Notes: generated by a model from the sequence alone, not told the origin. Shown: positions 37,645 to 46,497, counted from the stretch's first letter. The stretch: 56,532 bases of DNA from an uncultured Oceanospirillaceae bacterium (GCA_937138495.1 CAKZPE010000073.1:1-56532); one strand, 5' to 3'. A program made the numbers and translations.

Positions 37645-37758
37645 ATTAAGTCCGGCTTTTCTCTCTGAAATCCGATTTGAAACACTGGTGCTGTGCTGAA
37701 CAGTGAATTAGTATCTGGCCACACCCGACTCTTTCATAACGGCCAAAGAACACTGCCT

Positions 37759-38511
37759 ATGCTGACTGATCCACTGTTTTATCTGGCAGCAATTCCCGCT
37801 GTGCTGATTGTTGGTATTTCGAAAGGCGGTTTTGGCGGTTCACTGGGTATGATTGCCGTGCCCATGCTGACACTTGTGGTCGCTTCACCGGTGGCAGCTG
37901 CCATCATGCTGCCGATTCTGTTTGCCATGGACATGCAGGCCCTGTGGCGATTCCGACAACACTTCGACAAACGCAACCTGCAAATTCTGTTGCCGGCGGC
38001 AACGCTGGGCATCGCTATCGGCGCCCTGACGTTCCAGCATTTGAGTGAAAACCATCTGAAGCTGATTATTGGCATCACGTCGCTGCTGTTTTGCGGCAAT
38101 GCCGTTCTGCAAGAACTGCGCAAACAGGTTCCGGCCCCACGCGAACCGCACATTGGCCGCGGTACGTTCTGGGGCACCCTTGCCGGTTTCACCAGCTTCA
38201 GTATTCATGCCGGCGGGCCGCCCCTGAGTTTTTATCTGCTGCCACAGCGGCTGGATAAAACCGTATTTGTAACCACCAGTATTATCTTCTTTGCCTGTGT
38301 AAACGGCCTGAAACTGATTCCATATACATTGCTCGGGCTCTTCACCGGCAGCAATTTACTGACCTCGCTGGTGCTGATGCCATTAGCCATTGCCGGTGTC
38401 AGACTGGGAGCCAGACTGCATCATGTGCTGGATGCAACGCTCTTCTACCGGCTGTGTTATGTTTTCCTGTTTATTGTCGGCCTGAAACTCACCGCTGAAG
38501 TACTGATATAA
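37759..38511 (+). CDS. TauE/SafE family membrane permease
   Basis: A polytopic inner-membrane protein of 250 residues with about eight hydrophobic segments. The family motif is IVGISKGGFGGSLGMIAVPML at the N-terminus and a second half-repeat appears as FTSFSIHAGGPPLSFYLLPQ. TauE/SafE proteins export or import sulfite, sulfonates or small organic acids. The ATG at 37759 fits the family N-terminus better than an in-frame GTG at 37693. It is divergent from the ghrA-like operon, so the substrate may be a hydroxy acid, but this is a guess. Confidence 0.87.
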   Translation: MLTDPLFYLAAIPAVLIVGISKGGFGGSLGMIAVPMLTLVVASPVAAAIMLPILFAMDMQALWRFRQHFDKRNLQILLPAATLGIAIGALTFQHLSENHLKLIIGITSLLFCGNAVLQELRKQVPAPREPHIGRGTFWGTLAGFTSFSIHAGGPPLSFYLLPQRLDKTVFVTTSIIFFACVNGLKLIPYTLLGLFTGSNLLTSLVLMPLAIAGVRLGARLHHVLDATLFYRLCYVFLFIVGLKLTAEVLI

Positions 38512-38817
38512 GCAACTGCACAAAAACGACACGCTTGCCTGAAATGCGCTAATCCCTACAAAAATCAGGCCTTTGACCGGTCGTTTTTTTTCGTAATTGT
38601 GCTACTCCTGGTCGTCTGTGGGATAGACAATGACGCGCTCAAACACGAGCATGTCGCGATCAGGTCAGCCCGTAACCGGGCCGCAAACCATACTCCCGCT
38701 TACGATATGAAATTTCCAGAGAGCTGACATACCCCGTCTTAATGCGTCATATATGCCTGCACGGCGAAAGCATGTCAGCCCACGTAATCCAGCATAATCC
38801 GAATTTGGAGTAAATAC
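38512..38817. promoter_or_regulatory. Promoter region of the mttB homologue
   Basis: This 306-bp gap carries the 21-bp-period operator at 38631-38657, a short hairpin GCCCG-TAAC-CGGGC at 38668-38681, and a T-run (38583-38590) after the TauE gene that may mark transcript end. No cobalamin-riboswitch core could be recognised. Confidence 0.5.
38631..38667 (+). promoter_or_regulatory. Putative ArgR/GlxA-type operator before mttB
   Basis: Half sites TGACGC (38631-38636) and TGTCGC (38652-38657) are in direct orientation at exactly 21 bp. This spacing and core resemble the TGTCGC-N8-AA-N5 tandem repeats bound by Pseudomonas ArgR, an AraC-type regulator related to the two GlxA-type regulators in this locus. 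The operator lies about 160-190 bp before the start codon. Confidence 0.5.
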
Positions 38818-40386
38818 ATGAGCGATTCAGAAGGCCCAGTTAAAGCACGTAAAAGTCGTCGTGGTGGAGGCCGTGCGGGTCGTCGTGCTGCAGGAGGTGC
38901 TCCGGCAGAGATCGTACCGTACATCACCCGTAACATTCCTTACTACGAAGTGCTGGATGAAGAAGGCCTGGCGCTGATCGAAGCCAATGCTGAAACCATC
39001 CTGGAAGAAGTGGGTATTGAATTCCGTGATGACGAAGAAGCGCTGCAGATCTGGCGTGATGCCGGTGCGACTGTTGAAGGTGAGCTGGTTAAATTCCCAC
39101 GTGGCATGTGTCGCTCAATCATTCAGGCATCTGCACCTAGCGAATACGTTCACCACGCACGTAACCCTGCCCGTAACGTTGTAGTTGGCGGTAAGAACAC
39201 TGCATTCGTACCGGCTTACGGTTCTCCGTTCGTTTACGACATGGACAAAGGCCGCCGTTATGCGACCATCGAAGATTTCCAGAACTTCGTAAAGCTGGCC
39301 TACATGGCACCCAGCCTGCACCTGTCCGGCGGTACTATCTGTGAGCCTGTTGACCTGCCGGTAAACAAGCGTCACTTCGACATGCTGTACACGCACATGA
39401 AATACTCCGACAAGCCATTCATGGGATCTGTAACAGCCCCTGAACGTGCTCAGGACAGTGTTGATATGTGTAAGATTCTGTTTGGCGACGATTTCTATGA
39501 TGAAAACGGCAAGCCAAAGACTTTCATGACCAGCCTGATTAACGCTAACTCACCGATGACCTTCGATGACACCATGCTGGGTGCGGCTAAAGTATACGCC
39601 CGCAACAACCAGGCATGTGTGGTAACACCGTTCATCCTGGCAGGTGCAATGTCTCCGGTAACCGTTGCCGGTACTGCTACACAGACTCTGGCTGAAGCAA
39701 TGGCCGGTATGGCTTTCGTACAGCTGGTAGCACCGGGTGCACCGGTTGTTATGGGCAGCTTCGCAAGCTCCATCTCCATGCAGTCAGGTGCGCCGACCTT
39801 CGGTACACCGGAGCCTGCACTGGTACTGTACATTATGGCTAACCTGGCACGCCGTCTGGGTGTCCCATTCCGTTCAGGCGGCGGTTTCTGCGGTTCCAAG
39901 ATCCCAGATGCTCAGGCAGCTTCCGAAGCAGCTAACACCCTGGTACCAACAACACTGGCCGGTGTTAACTTTGCACTGCACACTGCTGGCTGGCTGGAAG
40001 GCGGCCTGGCAATGGGTTACGAGAAATTTGTGATGGATGCCGACCAGGCTGGCATGATGTGCACCCTGCTGAAAGGTGTGGACCTGTCTGAAAACGGCCA
40101 GGCGCTGGACGCTATCCGTGAAGTAGGTCCGGGTAACCACTTCCTGGGCTGCGCGCACACTCAGGCAAACTTCAAGACAGCGTTCTACCTGTCACCGCTG
40201 ACCGATAACAACAGCTTCGAGCAGTGGGAATCTGAAGGCTCTAAAACAATGGAACAGCGTGCAAACGCTTACTGGAAGAAGCAGCTGTCTGAATACCAGC
40301 CACCGGAAATTGATCCTGCAGTCGATCAGGCACTGATTGACTACATGGAACGCCGTAAGGCTGAATTCCCGGACTCTAATATCTAA
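38818..40386 (+). CDS. Trimethylamine methyltransferase (MttB) superfamily protein, non-pyrrolysine
   Basis: Members transfer a methyl group from a quaternary or tertiary amine (for example glycine betaine, proline betaine, carnitine) to a Co(I) corrinoid protein. The 522-residue frame has no internal stop and ends with TAA, so it lacks pyrrolysine and is unlikely to act on trimethylamine itself. After an Arg/Gly-rich tail (residues 1-27) comes the TIM-barrel enzyme (NIPYYEVLDEEGLALIEANA, GGFCGSKIPDAQAASEAANT, VGPGNHFLGCAHT). Codon use is strongly biased to GGT, CGT, CTG and AAC, suggesting high expression. GGAG precedes the ATG by seven bases. It is transcribed alone, away from its partner genes. 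Glycine betaine is the likeliest substrate, as inference. Confidence 0.92.
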   Translation: MSDSEGPVKARKSRRGGGRAGRRAAGGAPAEIVPYITRNIPYYEVLDEEGLALIEANAETILEEVGIEFRDDEEALQIWRDAGATVEGELVKFPRGMCRSIIQASAPSEYVHHARNPARNVVVGGKNTAFVPAYGSPFVYDMDKGRRYATIEDFQNFVKLAYMAPSLHLSGGTICEPVDLPVNKRHFDMLYTHMKYSDKPFMGSVTAPERAQDSVDMCKILFGDDFYDENGKPKTFMTSLINANSPMTFDDTMLGAAKVYARNNQACVVTPFILAGAMSPVTVAGTATQTLAEAMAGMAFVQLVAPGAPVVMGSFASSISMQSGAPTFGTPEPALVLYIMANLARRLGVPFRSGGGFCGSKIPDAQAASEAANTLVPTTLAGVNFALHTAGWLEGGLAMGYEKFVMDADQAGMMCTLLKGVDLSENGQALDAIREVGPGNHFLGCAHTQANFKTAFYLSPLTDNNSFEQWESEGSKTMEQRANAYWKKQLSEYQPPEIDPAVDQALIDYMERRKAEFPDSNI

Positions 40387-40412
40387 GGCATCAGACTTTA
40401 TCTGTTGTTGCC

Positions 40413-40448
40413 AACGCCGCGCCGGTCACTGACCTGCGCGGCGTTTTT
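40413..40448 (+). terminator. Terminator of mttB homologue
   Basis: The stem AACGCCGCGC / GCGCGGCGTT is followed by TTTTTATT, 26 bp after the stop. Confidence 0.9.
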
Positions 40449-40717
40449 ATTGGCGGTGACGAAACAACGGGCTATCTGCAGTTTTTCTCATAGCGTCATC
40501 AAAAAGTCTTATCCCCTGCATGTCGTTTTTAGTTGCATCTGACCGCTAAACCATAGTTAACTTGCCTAAACGCGCCACCCCGTCGACAAGGGTGTAACAA
40601 AAGATAATACTAGCGCACCGCCTTCCCCAGCCCACATACCAAATAAAACAAAATGTGGCTTTTTAAGCCATACTGGGGAATAGCAACAATTTGACTTGTT
40701 CGGTTAGAGAGGCACGC

Positions 40718-41701
40718 ATGACATCTGAACAATACCCCGACACACTGACTCGTTTCGGCTTCTTGTTGGTATCTAAATATTCAATGATTGCTATCAGTTC
40801 TGCAATCGAACCCTTACGTATGGCTAACCGCCTGCTGGGTAAAAACCTGTTTACCTGGACCATTATCACCGCCGATGGCAATCCGGAACCGGCCAGTAAC
40901 GACCTGATGCTGGCAGCCGACTGCGGCTTCAATAACATTCCTGAGCTGGACATCGTTTTTGTCTGTTCAGGGGTCGATGTAAACGGTGTATATAACACTG
41001 ATATACAAAAGGTTCTGCACAATCTGGCCCGTAAGAAAGTGATTCTGGGCGGTCTCTGTACCGGCACATACCTGCTGGCACGCTCCGGCCTGATGGATGG
41101 CTACCGTGGCACCGTACACTGGGAAAATATCGCCAGTATGCGGGAAGAATTCCAGCAGATGCAGATCAGCGACGAACTCTACGAAATAGACCGCGACCGC
41201 TTTACCTGCGCCGGCGGCAGCGCGCCGATGGACATGATGCTGAAACTGATTGCCGACTCGCAGGGCAGCAAGCTGTCTGCGAATATTTCAGAGCAGTTTA
41301 TGTGTGACCGCATCCGTGGCCGCCATGACCGCCAGCGTACGCCATTACAGGCACACCTGGGATCCGGTCAGCCTAAACTGATTGAAGCCGTGACGCTGAT
41401 GGAAGCGAACATCGAAGAACCGATGAGCGTTGATGAACTGGCCAAGCTGGTGGGCATCTCCCGCCGACAGCTGGAGCGTCTTTTCCAGAAGCATCTCAAC
41501 TGTGTCCCGACCCGCTACTACATGGACCTGCGCCTGAACTGCGCCCGTCGCCTGTTACTGCAAACGGATAAATCTATCGTGGATGTATCCCTGGCTTGCG
41601 GCTTTGTTTCCGCACCGCACTTCAGTAAATGCTACCGTGATTTCTTCGGCATCCCGCCGCGCGGCGAACGCCATCTGAAACAGGCCAGCAACAGCAAGTA
41701 A
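40718..41701 (+). CDS. GlxA-family (DJ-1/PfpI + AraC) transcriptional regulator 1
   Basis: A 327-residue regulator: the N-terminal DJ-1/PfpI-like sensor domain is at about 10-190 (LCTGTYLLARSGLMDGYRGT holds the nucleophile-elbow Cys position), the C-terminal AraC-type DNA-binding domain at about 220-320 (VDELAKLVGISRRQLERLFQ and VSLACGFVSAPHFSKCYRDF). Relatives such as GbdR, CdhR and ArgR control betaine, carnitine and arginine use. The start at 40718 is chosen for GAGAGG five bases before it. It follows mttB after its terminator, so it is likely the main activator of this locus. Confidence 0.93.
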   Translation: MTSEQYPDTLTRFGFLLVSKYSMIAISSAIEPLRMANRLLGKNLFTWTIITADGNPEPASNDLMLAADCGFNNIPELDIVFVCSGVDVNGVYNTDIQKVLHNLARKKVILGGLCTGTYLLARSGLMDGYRGTVHWENIASMREEFQQMQISDELYEIDRDRFTCAGGSAPMDMMLKLIADSQGSKLSANISEQFMCDRIRGRHDRQRTPLQAHLGSGQPKLIEAVTLMEANIEEPMSVDELAKLVGISRRQLERLFQKHLNCVPTRYYMDLRLNCARRLLLQTDKSIVDVSLACGFVSAPHFSKCYRDFFGIPPRGERHLKQASNSK

Positions 41702-41781
41702 CTCATTTCAACGGATTATGATCTGCCGGACAGGACGTCCAGCTCTTTTCTGCCACCCCTTTTCTGCCACTCCACCCCTGC

Positions 41782-42165
41782 TTATTCAGCATCCTGCCAG
41801 TAAATCATGACTTTTTGTTTACCCCATTGCAGGGCTTTTTTCCTGTCATTACCCATGTAAATATCGATTTTCTTTTCCCAGCGCCGGTTCATTTTATCCA
41901 ACACCCGATACTCACCCTCAAAGCCTTCAATTCTGACTATAGTATTGTGGGTCAGCCCCGCCGCAATTAAATCCCGGGAGACAGCAATGGCTTTCATACC
42001 CGGTTTCAATGTATCCCCCCAGGCAGCCAGAGAGGGCGTGTCGTCGGTTTCCCCCACACTGGAGGTGTATGCACTGGCCGTCACCTCCATCGAACTCTCT
42101 CCCCTGCTACAGCCGCTCAGTGCAAGTATCAGAACCCCCACCAGAAAGCTTATCCGAAATCTCAT
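41782..42165 (-). CDS. 3D-domain lipoprotein
   Basis: A 127-residue lipoprotein: hydrophobic N-terminus with the lipobox LSGC (Cys about residue 18), then a 3D (Asp-Asp-Asp) domain, with VTASAYTSS, AWGDTLKPGMKAIAVSRDLI, RVLDKMNRRWEKKIDIYMG. 3D domains occur in cell-wall lytic enzymes (MltA/YuiC type). The start at 42165 is preferred to ATG 42183 because AGAGGG lies five bases before it. The lack of +2 Asp suggests outer-membrane sorting. Function is probably in peptidoglycan turnover, by family only. Confidence 0.85.
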   Translation of the reverse strand: MRFRISFLVGVLILALSGCSRGESSMEVTASAYTSSVGETDDTPSLAAWGDTLKPGMKAIAVSRDLIAAGLTHNTIVRIEGFEGEYRVLDKMNRRWEKKIDIYMGNDRKKALQWGKQKVMIYWQDAE

Positions 42166-42279
42166 GTAATCCCTCTTATTCATAGTTCTACACAGTTACA
42201 TCAACGGTGCTTTATCAGCGTAAACCTTACATCCGTAAGCACATTACGGAATGCATCACTTTATAACAGCCCAAAAAAG

Positions 42280-42307
42280 ACGCCGTCTTAACGGACGGCG
42301 TTTTCTG
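42280..42307 (-). terminator. Terminator, copy A of an identical 28-bp repeat
   Basis: The stem ACGCCGTC / GACGGCGT with an A-run on the left forms a terminator for the minus-strand Rieske-like gene. All 28 bases are identical to 43488-43515. Confidence 0.85.
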
Positions 42308-42408
42308 CATATCCACTCAGTTTAAGACACCACCAGCATCTAAAACCTCGGCGACAGATTTCCGCTTTTTCAATAAAAACAATCGGAGAACATCGGCTCA
42401 ACACATCA

Positions 42409-43359
42409 CTATAAGGTATACGCTTCCAACAACTTCAACACATCCTCCCGCCCAGTTGCTTCAGCCGTATCTTTAATATATTCACCACCTGGTCTGGCTC
42501 CCGCTTCCAACAACATGTGTACCAGCTCTGTAGAACCACCTAAAATTGCATTGTACAGCGGTTCTTGCTCTCCGGACCGCCTGTTAGGATTGATACCGAG
42601 TTTTAACAAGGTTCTTACCTTATCGACATCATTAAAACCCGCAGCTATAGCCAACTGTCGGAACCCGGTAGATTGGGCATATGAAGACTGAAGGTTCGGC
42701 TTAATTTCCGGCAGCTCATCAGGATCAAGCTCCCCCAGCAAGATAATATTGTCTTCCGTTACTGTATGAGGCAGGACTCTCAGGTTATATTTCGCCTTTC
42801 GTTTAAGGTCCGCTTCCAAAAGCCCTCCCAAAGCCCCTTTCAACACCCGTCCGGCCGCATCAAAATATGTAGATGAACATGGATCCGTAAAAATCGCTCC
42901 TGCTGGCTCGCTACCGGTTTTATACAATAAGCTACAGCCTGTTAGTGGGCTAACCCCTGAAATTACCAGATAGTTATCATCCACCGAGCGAAAGCCATTC
43001 AATTTCGCCTGTGCCAATCCCTTCTTATACAATCTGGCACGTAACACCGTCTCATATGAAAAAAAACTGTTATCAATGGAATCCTCTGACCAGAGGTCCT
43101 GGTAATCGGCAAACAATGCTAAATCAGCTTCCCGCAGATTACGCAGATCCTCCTCCGTCCGGTGTAAAATCATAGGATAAGTCCCCGCCCAATCCAGCCG
43201 CACAAGCATCCCCCGAGGGAAACCATCCAGGGAAAACTGTACTCCCTCAGTAATGTCTTGCCTAAGACTTTCCAACGAAGCCTGAGGATAACCATCCGCC
43301 AGACTAGTCCCCACCATTCCACTGAAGATCAATGGCAAATACTTCATCCACTTGGACAC
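42409..43359 (-). CDS. Degenerate Rieske-like domain fused to ankyrin repeats, exported
   Basis: A 316-residue protein with a Sec signal peptide (residues 1-21). Residues 48-210 align with the cytochrome bc1 Rieske subunit: GMLVRLDWAGTYPMILHRTE matches the QcrA strand pattern, NYLVISGVSPLTGC replaces the CTHLGC box, TDPCSSTYFDAAGRVLKG replaces the CPCHGS box, and YNLRVLPHTVTEDNIILLGE matches the final strands. All four [2Fe-2S] ligands are lost (S137, L139, D159, S162), but the two cysteines forming the Rieske disulfide remain (C142, C161). Residues 233-316 hold about two ankyrin repeats (LLKLGINPNRRSGEQEPLYN, VHMLLEAGARPG). There is no twin-Arg signal. It lies between two identical terminators, suggesting insertion. 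Function is unknown. Confidence 0.8.
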   Translation of the reverse strand: MSKWMKYLPLIFSGMVGTSLADGYPQASLESLRQDITEGVQFSLDGFPRGMLVRLDWAGTYPMILHRTEEDLRNLREADLALFADYQDLWSEDSIDNSFFSYETVLRARLYKKGLAQAKLNGFRSVDDNYLVISGVSPLTGCSLLYKTGSEPAGAIFTDPCSSTYFDAAGRVLKGALGGLLEADLKRKAKYNLRVLPHTVTEDNIILLGELDPDELPEIKPNLQSSYAQSTGFRQLAIAAGFNDVDKVRTLLKLGINPNRRSGEQEPLYNAILGGSTELVHMLLEAGARPGGEYIKDTAEATGREDVLKLLEAYTL

Positions 43360-43480
43360 AGAATCTCCTTATAAACATTGATGAATTATCAACAATAAAA
43401 TGTATTCCAGAATACAAATAGTCCTTCTGGACCACAAGGTCAGAATCACTTACAGACAAACACCTTTTCACTGCCAGGCA

Positions 43481-43515
43481 AAAAAAAACGCCGTCTTAAC
43501 GGACGGCGTTTTCTG
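43481..43515 (-). terminator. Terminator of the corrinoid operon, copy B of the 28-bp repeat
   Basis: The stem ACGCCGTC / GACGGCGT lies 24 bp after the RamA-like stop and is followed on the minus strand by eight T. The core 43488-43515 is identical to 42280-42307. Confidence 0.92.
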
Positions 43516-43538
43516 TTACAGACTTACTATCTGTATGA

Positions 43539-45578
43539 TCACTCAGCTTCAGCTGCCGGCCGGGGTTTAGCCCGACGACGGCCGCGGGTACGCCCGCCTC
43601 CCGCCTGGGTATCAACCACCTTACGTTCAGGCAGGTTAACTGCCTTGCTCAGCTCGGCAAAATCATCGCTGCCGTGTGGCAATGCCATGGCTGCAACGAA
43701 GTGATCCTGGAATTTAGCTTCCAGCGCTGTTTCGATTTTCTCGACACGACGCAGTACCCGTTCGATTTCATCACGCTTAAAGCGGTCCAGCAGCGCAATG
43801 CGCGCACCGGTACCGGCTGCGTTACCGATCGGGCCAACATTTTCCAGATCACAGTCAGGGATCAGGCCCAGGATCATGGCGTACTTAACATCAATGTGAG
43901 AGCCGAAGGCACCGGCCAGGCCGATCTTATCAACCGTTTTCACACCGAAGTGATCCATCAGCAGACGGATACCGGCATACAGCGCCGCTTTCGCCAGCTG
44001 AATTGCCCGCACATCATTCTGCGTAATCGCCAGAGTCTTCTCGCCTTCAAACAGTACATACGAATAGGTACGGCCTTCAGGAATGACCCGGGATGACTTT
44101 TCAGCCATGGCAGGATCAACGACACCGTTAACGTCCAGAATGCCCGCCAGGAACATCTCCGCGATGACTTCGATGATGCCTGAGCCACAGATACCGGTAA
44201 CCCCGGTTTTCGCGACGCTCTCAGCAAAACCTTCTTCATCGGACCACAGTTCACTGCCGATTACCCGGAAACGCGGTTCCAGGGTTTCAGGATCGATACG
44301 TACCCGCTCAATTGCACCGGATGCCGCACGCTGACCACAGCTGATCTGTGCACCTTCAAAGGCCGGCCCCGTCGGGCTTGAAGCCGCTAACAGACGGTCT
44401 TTGTTGCCCAGTACGATTTCAGCATTGGTGCCTACGTCTACCAGCAGAGTGACTTCATCAACCATATCCGGACGTTCTGCCAGAATAACACCGGCGGTAT
44501 CAGCGCCAATGTGACCGGCAATACACGGCAGGATAAAGGCCCGCGCCTGCGGATGCATTTCCAGATCCAGCTCAGCCGCTTTAAGGGAAACCGCCCAGTC
44601 AGTAGCCAACGCGAATGGCGCAGATCCTAACGGAGTCGGATCAATGCCCAGCAGCAGATGATGCATAATCGGGTTACAGACGATGGTAATTTCCAGCAGA
44701 TCTTCCACCGGTACGCCGGCACGCTTCGCCGCCTGCGCTGCCAGTTCGGATAAAGCTTCACGTACCACACGGCACATGTCTTTATCACCACCTTCATTCA
44801 TCATCACGTAAGAAACCCGGCTCATCAGGTCTTCGCCGAAGCGAATCTGAGGGTTCATTACCGACGCTGAAGACACCACATCACCGGTGGTCATATCGCA
44901 CATGTGCGCCGCCACAGTGGTGGAGCCCAGGTCAACAGCCAGGCCATAAATCTTGTCTTTCTTACCTTTCCAGACAGCGATAATATCCGCCTGTTCATCA
45001 TCGTGATGGTGAACCGCCACGGTGATTTCACGGGTTTCGCTTTCCAGAGCAGGTTGCAGCTGCTGAATCACAGCCAGTTCAGCATTGGCATGAGGAACAT
45101 CGAACTGTTCGAACAGGCCCTGCTGCAAACGGCGCAGATCAGAAGCAGGTTCGTGCATGTTCGGAGGAGTAACAGTCAGGGTATAAAGCTTCACTGCCGG
45201 ATCGAGACGAATGTCGATGTTGGCGGCTTCTTTTACGATATGCTGTTGGTGCATCTGGCTCTCAGATGGTACATCAATAACCATATCGCCAAGAATCTGT
45301 GCCGAACACCCCAGACGACGGCCTTTCAGCAGCATCTTCTGGAACTTTCGTTTCTCGGTTTCAACCTGAGATGGCGGGGTAATATTTTCCGCCAAAGAAG
45401 AGATGCCGTGCTTGGAAAACTCGCCGACACTCTGTTGAATCTGACAGCGGCCGCAGATACCACGGCCGCCACAGCTTGACTCCAGATCAACCCCAAGCTG
45501 CTGAGCAGCCTGGAGGATTGAAGTCCCGGTAGGAAACTCGCCGCGCAGCCCGGTAGGGGTAAATACTACCGTCGCCAT
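43539..45578 (-). CDS. RamA-like ATP-dependent corrinoid reductive activator (ASKHA domain)
   Basis: It returns inactive Co(II) corrinoid protein to Co(I) using ATP. The 679-residue protein has an N-terminal plant-type [2Fe-2S] ferredoxin domain (Cys 36, 42, 45 in CGGRGICGRC, and Cys 91), a linker, then the ASKHA ATPase domain (LAVDLGSTTVAAHM near 213, LLVDVGTNAEIVLGNKD, TGICGSGIIEVIAEM, IGLAGAFGSHIDV). The tail is Arg-rich (GGGRTRGRRRAKPRPAAEAE). An upstream frame extension with a Val run is rejected: ATG 45578 matches the ferredoxin start and follows the previous gene by 19 bp. It is the last gene of the corrinoid operon. Confidence 0.93.
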   Translation of the reverse strand: MATVVFTPTGLRGEFPTGTSILQAAQQLGVDLESSCGGRGICGRCQIQQSVGEFSKHGISSLAENITPPSQVETEKRKFQKMLLKGRRLGCSAQILGDMVIDVPSESQMHQQHIVKEAANIDIRLDPAVKLYTLTVTPPNMHEPASDLRRLQQGLFEQFDVPHANAELAVIQQLQPALESETREITVAVHHHDDEQADIIAVWKGKKDKIYGLAVDLGSTTVAAHMCDMTTGDVVSSASVMNPQIRFGEDLMSRVSYVMMNEGGDKDMCRVVREALSELAAQAAKRAGVPVEDLLEITIVCNPIMHHLLLGIDPTPLGSAPFALATDWAVSLKAAELDLEMHPQARAFILPCIAGHIGADTAGVILAERPDMVDEVTLLVDVGTNAEIVLGNKDRLLAASSPTGPAFEGAQISCGQRAASGAIERVRIDPETLEPRFRVIGSELWSDEEGFAESVAKTGVTGICGSGIIEVIAEMFLAGILDVNGVVDPAMAEKSSRVIPEGRTYSYVLFEGEKTLAITQNDVRAIQLAKAALYAGIRLLMDHFGVKTVDKIGLAGAFGSHIDVKYAMILGLIPDCDLENVGPIGNAAGTGARIALLDRFKRDEIERVLRRVEKIETALEAKFQDHFVAAMALPHGSDDFAELSKAVNLPERKVVDTQAGGGRTRGRRRAKPRPAAEAE

Positions 45579-45597
45579 CTCAGCGGTCTTCTCTACA

Positions 45598-46497
45598 TTA
45601 GGCACGGCGACGACGACCACCGGCACGACGACCACGACCTTCACCTTCAGCAGGTGCTTCGCGGAAACGCTTGATCCAGTTTGCGCAATCCGGGTCACGG
45701 CCCATCATTACGTCGGCACCCAGAGTAGAGGCGATGATCTCGTCATGCATTGGGTTAGCAATCGCAGAGGTCATACCCGCCTGGATAGCCATAGACAGGA
45801 ACGCACCGTTTACACCGTTACGGTTTGGCAGGCCGAAAGAAATGTTAGACGCACCACAGGTAGTGTTCACTTTCAGCTCAGTACGCAGACGGTGAATCAG
45901 TTTAAATACCTGAACACCTGAAGAGTTGATTGCACCGATTGGCATTACCAGCGGGTCAACCACTACGTCGCAGGCAGGGATACCGTAATCCGCTGCACGC
46001 TCAACGATCTTCTTAGCCACTTCGAAACGTACGTCCGGATCCTGGGAGATACCGGTTTCATCGTTAGAGATAGCAACAACAGCAGCACCGTGCTTCTTAA
46101 CCAGCGGCAGTACACGCTCCATCTGCTCGTCTTCACCGGTTACAGAGTTAACCAGCGCTTTACCCTGGTAAACGTTCAGGCCGGCTTCCAGTGCTTCAAC
46201 GATTGAAGAGTCGATACACAGTGGCATGTCAGTGAAGCCCTGAATCAGCTGGATAACTTCAGCCAGGATACGCGGCTCGTCTGCCAGAGGGATACCTGCG
46301 TTCACATCCAGAATGTGAGCACCGGCAGCGATCTGAGCTTTCGCATCAGCTTCTACACGGCTGTAATCACCTTCTTTCATTTCCGCAGCCAGGACTTTAC
46401 GACCGGTCGGGTTGATGCGCTCACCGATGATGGTGAACGGGCGCTCGAAACCGATGACGGCTTCTCGGGTAGCGGAACTGATAATAGTATCGGTCAT
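45598..46497 (-). CDS. Methyltetrahydrofolate:corrinoid methyltransferase (MtgA-like)
   Basis: It moves the methyl group from the methyl-Co(III) corrinoid protein to tetrahydrofolate. The 299-residue protein has the pterin-binding (dihydropteroate-synthase-like) barrel: FTIIGERINPTGRK, HILDVNAGIPLADE, DMPLCIDSSIVEALEAGL, KALVNSVTGEDEQM, NTTCGASNISFGLPNR. The last 15 residues are an Arg/Gly tail (GEGRGRRAGGRRRRA). Codon bias is strong, as in mttB. GGAGATA precedes the ATG. Product 5-methyl-THF would feed methionine synthesis or be oxidised to CO2. Confidence 0.93.
   Translation of the reverse strand: MTDTIISSATREAVIGFERPFTIIGERINPTGRKVLAAEMKEGDYSRVEADAKAQIAAGAHILDVNAGIPLADEPRILAEVIQLIQGFTDMPLCIDSSIVEALEAGLNVYQGKALVNSVTGEDEQMERVLPLVKKHGAAVVAISNDETGISQDPDVRFEVAKKIVERAADYGIPACDVVVDPLVMPIGAINSSGVQVFKLIHRLRTELKVNTTCGASNISFGLPNRNGVNGAFLSMAIQAGMTSAIANPMHDEIIASTLGADVMMGRDPDCANWIKRFREAPAEGEGRGRRAGGRRRRA

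Noticed and set aside
38512..38817. Cobalamin riboswitch before mttB or the corrinoid gene
   Set aside because: No conserved B12-box-like core with the needed pairing could be found; only a short hairpin is present.
38818..40386. Possible pyrrolysine codon in the mttB homologue
   Set aside because: The frame runs 522 codons without any UAG and ends with TAA, and no pyl genes or tRNA-Pyl were seen.
40521..40545. Tandem TGTCGT and TGACCG before the first GlxA-type regulator
   Set aside because: The spacing is 19 bp, not 21, and the second half fits poorly, so no operator is called.
41736..41770. Short direct repeat TTTTCTGCCAC after the first GlxA-type regulator
   Set aside because: Only two copies close together with no hairpin or mobile-element feature; likely local slippage.
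45579..45698. Longer N-terminus for the RamA-like protein with a Val-rich segment
   Set aside because: It overlaps the end of the MtgA-like gene; the ferredoxin domain starts at the ATG at 45578.
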